Below, one piece after another: positions 35,753 through 44,555 of a DNA stretch of 64,000 nucleotides (position 1 is the first letter of the stretch; each line of letters begins with the position of its first letter). The notes beneath the pieces were generated by a model. It searched no databases. It worked only from the letters and a program-made list of their open reading frames with translations, and was not told the DNA's origin. Position numbers and translations under genes: made by a program. The DNA lies in contig JBAOHI010000077.1 in assembly GCA_037045535.1 (NCBI GenBank), forward strand, positions 83,010 to 147,009. Direction: 5' to 3'. The stretch is from Competibacter_A sp037045535. Lineage in GTDB: Bacteria > Pseudomonadota > Gammaproteobacteria > Competibacterales > Competibacteraceae.

Positions 35753-35859
35753 AATGTTCTCTTCAAGAGATGAATTTGATCAAATCAATTCATTTTACGC
35801 GAACAGTGATCAGGCACTACCTTAGGCGGTATCGTCAACGCAACTCGGAAGGCGCCGCC
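35753..35859. promoter_or_regulatory. Divergent promoter region, LysR / transporter
   Basis: These 107 bases separate the two starts. They contain an AT-rich segment with the dyad-like TGAATTTGATCAAATCAATTCA around 35770-35791, a plausible LysR T-n11-A type operator. No experimental support exists in the sequence itself. Confidence 0.5.
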
Positions 35860-37062
35860 ATGAATACCCAGTGTTTGCCTTTGATCCCTGACCGCGCCCC
35901 ATCACCGGCCATGATCGCGGTCGCCGGGTTGTCCGTGCTGGCCTTGGCCATGGGCATCGGCCGTTTCGCCTTCACCGCCCTGTTGCCTTTGGCTAAAGAA
36001 CAGGGTTTGCTGACTTTGAGTTCGGCGGGCTGGTTGGCGGCGGGCAACTATGGCGGCTATCTGGTGGGGGCTTTGTGGGTCGTGCGCAGTCGCTCGGCAC
36101 ACGCGGCACGACGCTTGGGTATTGGACTGATGTTCAGCGTTGTCACGACGCTGGCGATGGGTTGGGAGCTTGGTTTGGCGGGGTGGATGGCGGTGCGGTT
36201 CGTCGCCGGTGTGGCCAGCGCCTGGGTCTATATCTATGCGACCGGAATCATGCTGCGCGCCCTGGTTCATGCGCACGCCAGCGGTTGGAGCGCCTTGCAT
36301 TATCCAGGGGTCGGCGCGGGCATCGTCTTCTCCGCGTGCGTCGCTCAGTTTTTGCTCAATCGAGGCGCGGCAACCGCTTGGGGCTGGTGGACGCTTGGCG
36401 GTTTTGCGGCGCTGGTGGCGCTGCCAGCCGCCGCCGTGCTGATTCGAGCCGAATTGTCCATCACGGCGACGCATTCCGCGCCGACCAGTGCGGCTCATGG
36501 CGTGACAGTTCATCCACCCTTGGGCTGGATGGCGGCGGCTTATGGTTTGGCCGGTTTTGGCTACATCGTCAACGCCACTTTCTTGCCGACCTTGCTGCGC
36601 ACGCAACCCGACGTGGCTGATGCGGCATTGACCGGCTGGCTGGTGGTCGGGTTGGCCGCGTTACCGGCAACGGCGTTGTGGATTCGTCTCGGGTTATGGA
36701 TCGGCGCTTATCCGGCCTTGATCGCTTGCACTTTGCTTGAAGCTGCCGGCGTCGCGTTGCCAGTCCTCTGGCCGGGGCAGTATCTGACCGCCTTGGCCGG
36801 TGCGGCGTTGCTGGGCGGCACGTTCATGGGGATCGCCGGTCTGGCCCAGTGGTTGGTGCGAGTGCCCGATCCGCAAGCGACCAGTCGACGCATCGGTTTC
36901 GTCACCGCTTGTTATGGCATCGGCCAAATCGCCGGCCCGCTGGCGACCTCTGGATTGGCCCAAGGCAACGATCTGACGGCGCCCGTGCTGCTGGCGGCGG
37001 GTGCCCTGGTCCTCAGCGCCGGCCTGTTCGAAGTTTCCCGGCGCGTCGAGCGTCTGGTTTGA
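35860..37062 (+). CDS. YbfB/YjiJ-family major facilitator transporter
   Basis: This 400-residue membrane protein has about twelve helices. The first reads MIAVAGLSVLALAMGIGRFA with the GIGRFAFTALLP motif typical of YbfB/YjiJ, and LSSAGWLAAGNYGGYLVGAL follows. The substrate is unknown. The ATG at 35860 is chosen because the upstream frame is in the promoter region. It is followed 23 bases later by a tautomerase gene, and this LysR-MFS-tautomerase trio recurs in proteobacteria. Confidence 0.88.
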   Translation: MNTQCLPLIPDRAPSPAMIAVAGLSVLALAMGIGRFAFTALLPLAKEQGLLTLSSAGWLAAGNYGGYLVGALWVVRSRSAHAARRLGIGLMFSVVTTLAMGWELGLAGWMAVRFVAGVASAWVYIYATGIMLRALVHAHASGWSALHYPGVGAGIVFSACVAQFLLNRGAATAWGWWTLGGFAALVALPAAAVLIRAELSITATHSAPTSAAHGVTVHPPLGWMAAAYGLAGFGYIVNATFLPTLLRTQPDVADAALTGWLVVGLAALPATALWIRLGLWIGAYPALIACTLLEAAGVALPVLWPGQYLTALAGAALLGGTFMGIAGLAQWLVRVPDPQATSRRIGFVTACYGIGQIAGPLATSGLAQGNDLTAPVLLAAGALVLSAGLFEVSRRVERLV

Positions 37063-37085
37063 ATCTCTGTTTGGAGGAAAACGAC

Positions 37086-37290
37086 ATGCCTTATGTCAAT
37101 ATCAAGATTACCCGAGAAAGCGTCACGGCGGCAGCAGAAAGCCCAGCTGATCGTCGGCGTGACCGAGTTGCTGCGCGAGGTGCTGGACAAGAATCCGGCC
37201 ACCACGGTAGTGGTAATCGACGAGGTGGATACCGACAACTGGGGAATTGGCGGCGAAACGGTGACGGTGCGGCGCGCGCGTGGGTCTTGA
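37086..37290 (+). CDS. 4-oxalocrotonate tautomerase family protein (frame-broken)
   Basis: This is a small enol-keto tautomerase using the N-terminal proline as base. MPYVNIKITRE gives Pro1 after Met removal, and the continuation AQLIVGVTELLREVLDKNP.. TVVVIDEVDTDNWGIGGE is in another frame. One extra base near 37131 (GCGGCAGCAG for an expected GCGGAGCAG) explains the break. The joined length is about 67 residues, typical for 4-OT. The ribosome binding site TTGGAGG is present. It is probably co-transcribed with the transporter. Confidence 0.82.
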
Positions 37291-37427
37291 GTCTGACTTT
37301 CGCCCGATTTTTCCTTCGGTGAGGGCATGTATTGATACGTAAGCGGCTGTTTTGTGAGCGTGATCATGTACTATTGTCACAATCATCGAATGATTCTCAA
37401 GGCTGTTGTTATCCACATGGACAATAA

Positions 37428-38277
37428 GAACGTGTTCACGATCTTCTGTTGAGTCTGCGAACATCGGGGGATGCGTACGAAGAGATACCCCAGTGACATC
37501 AGTAGAGAACAGTTTGGGCCAATTTTGCCGCTGCTGGAGCAGGCCAGGCGCAAAACCAAGCCCCGGACGGTAGACCTGTACGAGGTGTTTTGCGCCGTGC
37601 TATACCTGTTACGCACGGGCTGCCAGTGGCGAGCGCTGCCCAGTGACTTTCCCAAGTGGCGCACGGTGCATTCGTACTTCGCCAAGTGGAGCGAGCCGGG
37701 CCAGGATGGAATGAGCCTGCTGGAGCAGGCATTAAAAAAATCAGGTTGGCGCGGCCCGCGAGAGACAGGGGCGCAACGCCTCCAGCACGCTCTTGATCGT
37801 GGACGCACAGAGTGTGAAGAACACGGACACAGCGGGCCTGAAGGGCTATGACGCAGGCAAGAAGGTCTCGGGCATCAAGCGCCACATCGCGGTGGATACC
37901 CAGGGGTTGCCGCATGCGGTGGCGGTGACCACGGCAGAGGTCACTGACCGCAAGGGAGCCTTGCAGGCCTTCAAGCGCTGCAAGGCAGCGCTGAACCGAG
38001 TGCAAAGCGTGCTGACCGACAGCGGCTACACGGGCGAGCCCTTTGCGCGGGGCGTGCGCGAGGTGCTGGGCGAGCAGGTCACTGTGCAGATTGCCAAACG
38101 CAGCGAGCTGCACACCTTCAAAGTCATGCCCAAGCGTTGGGTGGTGGAACGCAGCTTTGCTTGGCTGGACAAAAATCGCAGGCTATCGAAGAACTGCGAG
38201 CGCTGGCTCAATACCAGCCTGCAGTTCGTCCACTTGGCATTCCTGGCGTTGCTGCTCAGAAGATCGTGAACACGTTC
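37428..38277 (+). mobile_element. IS5-family insertion sequence with TAA target duplication
   Basis: This element of about 850 bp has long perfect inverted ends (GAACGTGTTCACGATC at 37428 and its complement ending 38277). TAA flanks both ends (37425-37427 and 38278-38280), as in IS427-type IS5 elements. It landed between the tautomerase gene and a membrane protein gene without disrupting either. Confidence 0.92.
37471..38269 (+). CDS. IS5-family transposase (frame change at A7)
   Basis: The first frame (37471 onward) starts MRTKRYPSDISREQFGPILP with the DUF4096-type N-terminal domain. The second frame carries the DDE core: IVDAQSVKNTDTAG, VLTDSGYTGEPFA and WVVERSFAWLDKNRRLSKN. The two join at the A7 run 37734-37740. 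IS427-group elements are known for frameshifted expression; here six A residues would read through directly. All catalytic residues are present. Confidence 0.88.
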
Positions 38278-38325
38278 TAAGAACCTCAGCTAGCATGACA
38301 TTTGCGACTGGTGATCCCGAATACC

Positions 38326-38811
38326 ATGTCAAGAACTCCACCCATCTTGATGACCATTGCAGTGGGCCTCCTGCTGGCCTGTCATGCATTCTGGGGATGG
38401 GTGCCGATTCTCGACAGCGCCAACCTGGCGTTCCACGAAGCCGGACACCCCATCTTCGGCCTGTTTTCCAGTCGCTTGATGGTGTACGGCGGTACCCTGA
38501 TGCAACTGCTCTTGCCCGCCGCCTGCGCCTGGGAGTGCTATCGCCGAGAACAGCTTTACGGGTTTTACGCCTGTCTGATCTGGATAGGAGAAAATCTATT
38601 GAACATCGCCAGATACATGGCGGATGCTCGCGCCCACCAATTACCACTGGTCGGCGGGCTGGACCCGGAGGTTTTTCACGATTGGACTGAAATTCTAAGT
38701 CGATGGGGTCTTTTGAACCACGACACCACCCTCGCATTCCTGACGCGAGTCGGCGCCGTGGCGTTGATGCTATGGGTGGTCAAGCGATGCTGGACAGTCT
38801 CTTCCGTTTGA
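38326..38811 (+). CDS. Membrane protein with HEAGH zinc-protease-like motif
   Basis: This 161-residue protein has about four hydrophobic segments. HEAGH at residues 37-41 follows ILDSANLAF and is followed by PIFGLFSSRLMVYGG. HExxH inside a hydrophobic context recalls M50-type intramembrane peptidases, although the protein is shorter and the LDG motif is not evident. The ATG at 38326 (MSRTPPILM) is preferred over an upstream TTG. It is convergent with the next gene (7-bp gap). Confidence 0.65.
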   Translation: MSRTPPILMTIAVGLLLACHAFWGWVPILDSANLAFHEAGHPIFGLFSSRLMVYGGTLMQLLLPAACAWECYRREQLYGFYACLIWIGENLLNIARYMADARAHQLPLVGGLDPEVFHDWTEILSRWGLLNHDTTLAFLTRVGAVALMLWVVKRCWTVSSV

Positions 38812-38818
38812 GCGTGGC

Positions 38819-39490
38819 TCAACTTCCTTGTAGAAAAAACCATAAGGGAACAGGCGCAATGGCGATCGCCAAAACCATAAGGTACCCATGAAACGGAATG
38901 ATTTTGCTCATACCGGCAACAAGACCAATACCACCGCCGCCACCGATAAGAGCGTTGCCCGGCAAATTCACGACGACCGCAATGGCGAGGTATCGGTGGT
39001 GCAAAAGAAATGGAGCGATTCTTGATGGTGCTTTTTCATACAGGAATTCGAGTCGCTCCTGTTGATTCAGGGATTCGAGTTGGCGCACCAGCGCACTTGC
39101 CTTGTAGAGATGAAGCCAATTGAGCAAGAGATCAATAAAACGAGAGGGAATTTTCCTTCCGATTGCAAAACTGACGGAAAGCGCCGCCAGTGTACAGAGA
39201 TAAACCAGTATGGCCCCCTTGTTTCCTAGAAGCATCATCAATGCCAGACCGATTTCGATTCCCGGCATGAAGGGAGTCGCCATCAACACAATATAAAGTA
39301 CCACAGCCACCAACACGATGGCGTGCAGTATCGGCTCGTGGCGAGGAAACAATTGGAAATCAATCAAATGTGACAGCCATGTACCGCCCACGTTCAGCGC
39401 CACGATGATGACCAATAAGACCATGAGCTTAAGAAAGCGAGCGGTCTTATAAGATACCGCTGATTCTTGGTACGTATCGATCATTTCCAT
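38819..39490 (-). CDS. VTT/DedA-like membrane protein
   Basis: This 223-residue protein has about five helices. The segment ATPFMPGIEIGLALMML, LGNKGAILVYLCTLAA and the late glycine-rich NLPGNALIGGGGGIGLVAGM match the SNARE-associated (VTT/TVP38) domain that forms re-entrant loops in lipid-handling proteins. It is likely an inner-membrane lipid scramblase- or transport-type protein; the substrate is unknown. It heads away from the secreted protein gene upstream by 36 bases. Confidence 0.72.
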   Translation of the reverse strand: MEMIDTYQESAVSYKTARFLKLMVLLVIIVALNVGGTWLSHLIDFQLFPRHEPILHAIVLVAVVLYIVLMATPFMPGIEIGLALMMLLGNKGAILVYLCTLAALSVSFAIGRKIPSRFIDLLLNWLHLYKASALVRQLESLNQQERLEFLYEKAPSRIAPFLLHHRYLAIAVVVNLPGNALIGGGGGIGLVAGMSKIIPFHGYLMVLAIAIAPVPLWFFLQGS

Positions 39491-39525
39491 GCCCCGAATA
39501 CGAAACCACGGTTTTTTTCGGCTCC

Positions 39526-39945
39526 TTACTTCTTAAGCTTTCCCTTAAACCAATACTCTCTATGGATATCCCAATACCATCGTTCCTTGGTCCAAACAAA
39601 GGTCACCAAAGCCGTATCACCTTCCACAGATCCTCGCCAAACGATCTTACCATGCGATGGACTCGTCGTTACTGCTTCAAAGTGAATGGCATTGCCCATG
39701 ACAGTCGTTGAGTATTCACTGTCACCGAAATTATAAGGGTCGCAGGAAACGGATTTGAATCGACCATTCTCGAATATGATTTCCTCATGTTCATCGAGAT
39801 CGAGTTCGCGGCCTTTTTCCCCATTGTTGCCCACAAAAGCCATTCCGTCCAACAGATGAGATATTTCTCCGGCATGTAGAGGACTCACCACGAAAACATA
39901 GAGGGTGGCGATCAATACAGCGCCATGCGGTAATCGATTGGCCAT
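39526..39945 (-). CDS. Hypothetical secreted protein
   Basis: This 139-residue protein has a signal peptide (MANRLPHGAVLIATLYVFVV, cleavage near HAGE). The start at 39945 is set by a perfect AGGAGGT ribosome binding site, so the longer frame is discarded. The mature part, with GMAFVGNNGEKG, NGRFKSVSCDPYNFG and WRGSVEGDTALVTFVWTKE, looks like a small lipocalin- or META-like beta-sandwich. The exact family is not recognised. Its neighbours are a VTT protein and a YHS protein, both envelope-related. Confidence 0.65.
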   Translation of the reverse strand: MANRLPHGAVLIATLYVFVVSPLHAGEISHLLDGMAFVGNNGEKGRELDLDEHEEIIFENGRFKSVSCDPYNFGDSEYSTTVMGNAIHFEAVTTSPSHGKIVWRGSVEGDTALVTFVWTKERWYWDIHREYWFKGKLKK

Positions 39946-40038
39946 GAAGAACCTCCTAATCATTGTCGATGGCGAGGTTCGGTGAGGCTTGTTCAAGGAA
40001 CTGTCACGCCATCGACTTCATGTTAGATGGGTTGTTCA

Positions 40039-40518
40039 TCACAAATTCACTGGATTCTTTTCCTTGATGGTTGGCCACACCTCATTGGCTTTCTTGATGT
40101 TACCCGGAATATCCTTGGACCAGAGCTCAAACGCCTTTGGACCGGAGTTGATATACAGTTTGCCATCGACTATTTTCCAAGCATTTGGATCACCGGTAAT
40201 TTTCATACCACGCGTTACTCCAAACGCACAGAATCCACCGTAAGCGGGGGTATATCTTGCGGGATCGGTGAGAAATCGATCGCGATGATCGGTGGAGGCG
40301 AAGTGGTAAGTGGCACCCTCGGCGCTTGCCGTGTAGTCAGCGCTTCCCATGGTGGGTTTTGCATCCGTGAAATAAGCGACTGGATCATGCCCCTTGAGGG
40401 CGATGTCATGCTCGTCGACATCGACCGCAAAACCACTTGCCATGGCGGTTTGCATCGCCAGTAAGACGCTGGCATAGAGGATCGCAAGGATCTGAAGAAG
40501 GAAAGATGAACTCGGCAT
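40039..40518 (-). CDS. YHS-domain exported protein
   Basis: This 159-residue protein has an N-terminal signal (MPSSSFLLQILAILYASVLL) and a YHS domain: ALKGHDPVAYFTDAKPTMG, ATYHFASTDHRDRFLTDPARY, PAYGGFCAFGV. YHS domains bind metal ions or small ligands; exported versions are common beside metal-handling genes. GGGAGG sits before the chosen ATG. The later KITGDPNAWKIVDGKLYIN is typical of this subgroup. Confidence 0.85.
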   Translation of the reverse strand: MPSSSFLLQILAILYASVLLAMQTAMASGFAVDVDEHDIALKGHDPVAYFTDAKPTMGSADYTASAEGATYHFASTDHRDRFLTDPARYTPAYGGFCAFGVTRGMKITGDPNAWKIVDGKLYINSGPKAFELWSKDIPGNIKKANEVWPTIKEKNPVNL

Positions 40519-40738
40519 GCTGGCCTCCCATGAGCTGCTGTGGAAAATAGCACAACTCATTAGCTACTTTAGACTCGGCCTTGAACAATGCGGTTCAATA
40601 TTTTTGCAGTCTCGAACAACATGATCATTCATCATTTTTGGTAGCTAACTTGCTATAAATAAAAAGAAATTATCAATATCAGGATTTCGCCATCAATCGA
40701 TGTAACATGCGGGCATGACCAATGGGTTACTACCTTTC

Positions 40739-41224
40739 TCAATCAGGTCCAAGATGCTTCCAACTCCGTTGTACGACGATGAACAACAAGGCCGTTGACC
40801 AGCCCACCAGCAAAATGCCATCCAGCGCCTCGACCCCGCTCAATAGACGCCATTCGGAGTCCATCAGGGTAATGTCGCCATAACCCAAGGTGGTGAAGGT
40901 GACCACGGAAAAGTACAGGGTCTTTTCAAAGGTATCGAATTGATCGCCAGGAAGCAGCAGGATGTAGATCAATGCCCACAGCGTGACTTCCACGACATGC
41001 AACAATATAAGGACAATCGCGCTCCACATCACTGCGGGCAATGCCGTGTGTGGCTTGAAATTGCCATGATGATCACCGTAGCGTCGCACTGCGTAACGTA
41101 TCCAATAAGTGGTTCCCATAGCGTGGAGAACTACCGTCAGCGCGACCAATGACACGGCAACGAGTAAGAGCATCAGCATGTCGAGGTTCTCGGGTTCTAT
41201 TGCATTGGCTATTGAACATACCAT
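40739..41224 (-). CDS. Two-helix potassium channel
   Basis: This 161-residue Ion_trans_2 protein has an N-terminal helix (residues about 16-36), a second helix (WSAIVLILLHVVEVTLWALI), a pore loop with the filter TLGYGD (112-117) and a final helix (GILLVGWSTALLFIVV). There is no RCK domain. It should form a tetrameric K+ channel. The first Met is used, though an internal Met at residue 16 is possible. Confidence 0.85.
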   Translation of the reverse strand: MVCSIANAIEPENLDMLMLLLVAVSLVALTVVLHAMGTTYWIRYAVRRYGDHHGNFKPHTALPAVMWSAIVLILLHVVEVTLWALIYILLLPGDQFDTFEKTLYFSVVTFTTLGYGDITLMDSEWRLLSGVEALDGILLVGWSTALLFIVVQRSWKHLGPD

Positions 41225-41391
41225 GCATAGTGGTTGTGCTGAGTTAGCGATCGAGTACGCGGAGTGGATCGCAAAAACTGCTCGGCGGTGCGGAACCTGG
41301 CGCGGCTGAAGCGGGAATTAGCGAGGAAGGCTTCGCGTGGCGGCGAGGCGCGATCTTGACGATTTCGCAGTTCCGCCGCCACGAATTTTTG

Positions 41392-42684
41392 TTACTTCAA
41401 ACCCATGCAGTTGGCGTAGTAGGTGACTGTAGCGGGCCAGTCGGAGAAGATGCCCAGAATCTTCACCTGCTTGGCCAGCACGTCCAGGGCCTTATACATG
41501 TCGCTATCCTTCTTGATCGCCTTGCCGGTTGGATCGAAGTCATAGTAATAACCGGCCTTGGACGCACCCTGGCGCAGGTCGGCGCGCTCGAAGGTCCAGG
41601 TGATGATGTCGAAGCCCATCTTCTTCAGGTCCTTGGCGAAGGGCGAAGGCACTATGTCGCCGCTGTCAGTGACCCGCAGCAGGGCGGGTATCGACGGGGC
41701 GATGACCTTGACACCGCGCTTCTTCAACATCTGCAAGAACTCGGTCCGATCCATGGCGTCGTAGGGCGCCTGGATGATGACGTCATCCTTGGTGGTGTCG
41801 TAGTCGAGCAGATACGCAGCCTGCTTGCCGTACTTGGTGTGATCAATCCAGTAAAAGATGTCTTCGAGATTGAAGGACTGGGGCCAGGTGTCCTGCGGCT
41901 TGACGCCAGCGTCTTTCATGGTATCGGCGAATTTCTGAGCGTACTGATTCTGCCCGCCGAAGATGGAGTCGACGCGATCCTGATAGGTGGCGTTCTTCAA
42001 CTCGGGGGTATGCTTGACGCCGTTGGCCTGATTGAGGGCGATGCTTTCCTTAAAGGTCATCACGTGAGCACGGCCGGTGTAGAGGTCGGTACGCCAGCTG
42101 GCGGTGCCGCCCAAGAAGCCCTCGGCCGTGGTGGCGCTGGGGTTGCTGGCGTCCATCTTGGCTTCCAGGGACTTGAACTCGTCCAGGGTCAGATCACTGG
42201 TGCAGCATTGGGGGGCGGGGTTTTGACCCTGACCGCTCCAGGGCACGGTGCACTTGTTGTTCAGATCCGTGGCCACGATGTTGGTCGTGGTGGCCAAGTC
42301 ACACTCGCTGTGGCGGCAGACCAGCTTGCCATCCTTGGTGAAGGTCACGTCGCACTCGACGATGCCGGCCCCCATGCGCGCGCCGGCCATGTAGGCAACA
42401 TCGGAGTGTTCGGGGAATTGCAGGGCGGCACCTCGGTGGCCGATGGAAAAGTCCGTGCGATAGAACGGGCCTTCCTTGCACTGTGTCAGTTGGTCCTTGA
42501 GGCGACCTTCGTCCATCCCTTCGACCAGGTAGAACGGCCGAGGGCCGAATTGTATGCCACTATTTTTTCCATTGTTGGAATTCTTGTTCAAATCGCCATC
42601 GATGTCGGCGGCGGTTGTGGGCATGGGCGCGGTTGCGAGCAGCACAACGGCAACAGTCAGGGTATTGATGGACTTGCGGAGCAC
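41392..42684 (-). CDS. Glycerophosphodiester phosphodiesterase family protein
   Basis: This exported enzyme of about 430 residues hydrolyses glycerophosphodiesters. The signal peptide (LRKSINTLTVAVVLLATAP) is followed by catalytic motifs IGHRGAALQFPEHS and GIVECDVTFTKDGKLVCRHS, the usual paired His and Glu/Asp residues. The C-terminal ITWTFERADLRQG also fits the barrel. The start is taken as GTG 42684, with AAGGGGG upstream. Large periplasmic GDPDs of this length resemble GlpQ but carry insertions with paired Cys. Confidence 0.85.
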   Translation of the reverse strand: MLRKSINTLTVAVVLLATAPMPTTAADIDGDLNKNSNNGKNSGIQFGPRPFYLVEGMDEGRLKDQLTQCKEGPFYRTDFSIGHRGAALQFPEHSDVAYMAGARMGAGIVECDVTFTKDGKLVCRHSECDLATTTNIVATDLNNKCTVPWSGQGQNPAPQCCTSDLTLDEFKSLEAKMDASNPSATTAEGFLGGTASWRTDLYTGRAHVMTFKESIALNQANGVKHTPELKNATYQDRVDSIFGGQNQYAQKFADTMKDAGVKPQDTWPQSFNLEDIFYWIDHTKYGKQAAYLLDYDTTKDDVIIQAPYDAMDRTEFLQMLKKRGVKVIAPSIPALLRVTDSGDIVPSPFAKDLKKMGFDIITWTFERADLRQGASKAGYYYDFDPTGKAIKKDSDMYKALDVLAKQVKILGIFSDWPATVTYYANCMGLK

Positions 42685-42979
42685 TGAAACCCCCTTATTT
42701 CGATGAAAGCCGCGAGTGAAGGACCTGCCGTCAGGCAAAACGTCGAATCGTCAAGGACGATTCAACCGCTCAAAATAGCCAAGGTATATTTCCCTGCGGT
42801 TACCGATCGGTGAAGGTGGCGATGTTTCCAGATAAGCAGAAGTAGGTTCGAACAGGTGGCTGGCCAACGACGAGCCGCGGCCCATTGATGGGAAATAGAA
42901 CTGACGGGCTATTCATTGTGGAGGCTGGATTCGCCCATGTCTCCCAGAATGCCAACCCTCCATCCGCAAAGACAGGCTC

Positions 42980-43924
42980 TCAGCCCAGTGTCGTATCGAG
43001 CACCATCATCAAAGCAAAGCCGGTCATCAAGCCCAAGGTCGCCGGTGTCTGATGACCGTTGCGGTGGGTCTCCGGGATCACTTCGTGCGAGACGACGAAG
43101 ATCATGGCGCCCGCCGCCAGTCCCAAACCAATGGGATAGGCCACCGCCAATCCACTGGACAGGCCGACGCCGAGCAGCGCCCCCAGTGGTTCGAGTAATC
43201 CGCTACCGGCGGCCACCAGGATGGCGGTGGTCAGCGAAAAACCGGCGCCGCGCAAGGCCAGCGCCACGGCCAAGCCCTCCGGGATGTCTTGCAGCGCGAT
43301 GGCGGTGGTCAGTGGCAGACCCACCGTCAGGTCGCCCTGCGAGAAGCTCACGCCGATCGCCATCCCTTCCGGCAGATTGTGCAGGGCGATGGCGAACACG
43401 AACAGCCAGATCCGCCCGCAGCGTTCGTAACCGGGACCACAGGGGCCGGTCTTGTCGTGCTCGTGCGGCGTAAACTCGTCCAGGCCCAGCATCAGCAACA
43501 CCCCGAGCGCCATGCCGAACACCACCACGCCGGCGCCAAGTGGCTTGTTGCCGAGCAGTTCGGTGCCCGCGTCCAATCCCGGTAACAACAACGAAAAGGC
43601 GCTGGCGGCCAGCATCATGCCGGCCGCCATGCCAAGCAGACTGTCTTCGAGGCGTTGGGGGATGCCGCGCAACACCAGCGCCGGAAGCGCGCCGAGCGCG
43701 GTGGCCACGAAACCCGCCATGCCCCCGAGCAGCGCGTAACGCGGATTGATGGCTTCCTCCCCTGTCAGTACCCACACCAGGCTCTGTGCCAGCAACGCCA
43801 ACGTTGCCAGCGTGGCGACGCCCAGGCCCAATGCGGCGAACGGATGATTCCGCGCATGGTCGCGCAGCAGGGCAAACCAGTTTGCTGAGTGGATGGGAGT
43901 AGCGAGTTCCATATTCTTTACCAT
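42980..43924 (-). CDS. ZIP-family metal transporter
   Basis: This 314-residue protein has eight helices. Helix 4 contains HNLPEG (H182, E186) and helix 5 QDIPEG (Q212, E216), the binuclear metal site of ZIP proteins. A His/Cys-containing loop (HEHDKTGPCGPGYERC) precedes helix 4. It should move Zn2+ or a related divalent cation into the cytoplasm (ZupT/GufA-like). It is a stand-alone gene. The 295 bases downstream (42685-42979) show no gene. Confidence 0.9.
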   Translation of the reverse strand: MVKNMELATPIHSANWFALLRDHARNHPFAALGLGVATLATLALLAQSLVWVLTGEEAINPRYALLGGMAGFVATALGALPALVLRGIPQRLEDSLLGMAAGMMLAASAFSLLLPGLDAGTELLGNKPLGAGVVVFGMALGVLLMLGLDEFTPHEHDKTGPCGPGYERCGRIWLFVFAIALHNLPEGMAIGVSFSQGDLTVGLPLTTAIALQDIPEGLAVALALRGAGFSLTTAILVAAGSGLLEPLGALLGVGLSSGLAVAYPIGLGLAAGAMIFVVSHEVIPETHRNGHQTPATLGLMTGFALMMVLDTTLG

Positions 43925-44036
43925 GATCCGAACAACGTCTTGAAGAACGAAGCACTCATCCGATCTGGATCGGCAAACGCCGACCCACGCTGGTCAGCGC
44001 CCTGAAGATCGGGTACGCAACTGGAACCTGCCGTCC

Positions 44037-44435
44037 TCATGGCCGACGTTCCCGCTTCGCCGCCAATCCCTCAAGATGTATCCTTCGGGCTTCCGCCTTG
44101 CGGGTCCGTTCCCGCTCACGACAGGCGCGACAACGGGTCGCCGTTGTCCACACATCGCCCTGGGCGACTTCGTACCACCACCGCTGCCGCTCCGCCGTCC
44201 AGATTTCCGCCTGACCGCAATCCTTGCAGCGAAATGGTAGATTCTGATAGTAACCGCGCCGCACGAAATCGGGGACACCGTAGCTGGTGGTGGGACGCAG
44301 CTGAGCAGGCGTGACCGTGGTCGCGCCGATCGGGCGGTCCACCGGTCGGGCAGTGGCGCGTCGCGCCTGACGCTGAGCGCGCTGAATCCGCCGTAACTTG
44401 ATTTCCTGACAGCGCTGTTTGTTGCTTTTCATCAT
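44037..44435 (-). CDS. Zinc-ribbon domain protein
   Basis: This very basic 132-residue protein has paired Cys motifs C70-x2-C73 and C102-x2-C105 enclosing a Trp-rich segment (WTAERQRWWYEVAQGDVW), matching the probable zinc-ribbon family found in many proteobacteria. The Arg-rich termini suggest nucleic acid binding. No operon partner is seen. The IS at 44556 lies just upstream of its promoter. Confidence 0.75.
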   Translation of the reverse strand: MMKSNKQRCQEIKLRRIQRAQRQARRATARPVDRPIGATTVTPAQLRPTTSYGVPDFVRRGYYQNLPFRCKDCGQAEIWTAERQRWWYEVAQGDVWTTATRCRACRERERTRKAEARRIHLEGLAAKRERRP

Positions 44436-44555
44436 CTGAATCTTCGAATACGTTTCGAGAGAATATTATGTTGATTCGGTCCGAAAACAAAAAAACGATC
44501 AAGCGTTTCTCGGGAATCTTTGCGCCCAGGCTGAGCGGCTCGTAGCATTATAGTC

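Noticed and set aside
37407..37417. Additional DnaA box TTATCCACA next to the IS5 element
   Set aside because: Single site without partner boxes or AT-rich unwinding element; expected by chance at this length scale.
41356..42687. 443-codon plus-strand frame over the glycerophosphodiesterase gene
   Set aside because: Antisense of a gene with catalytic motifs and signal peptide; no family resemblance of its own.
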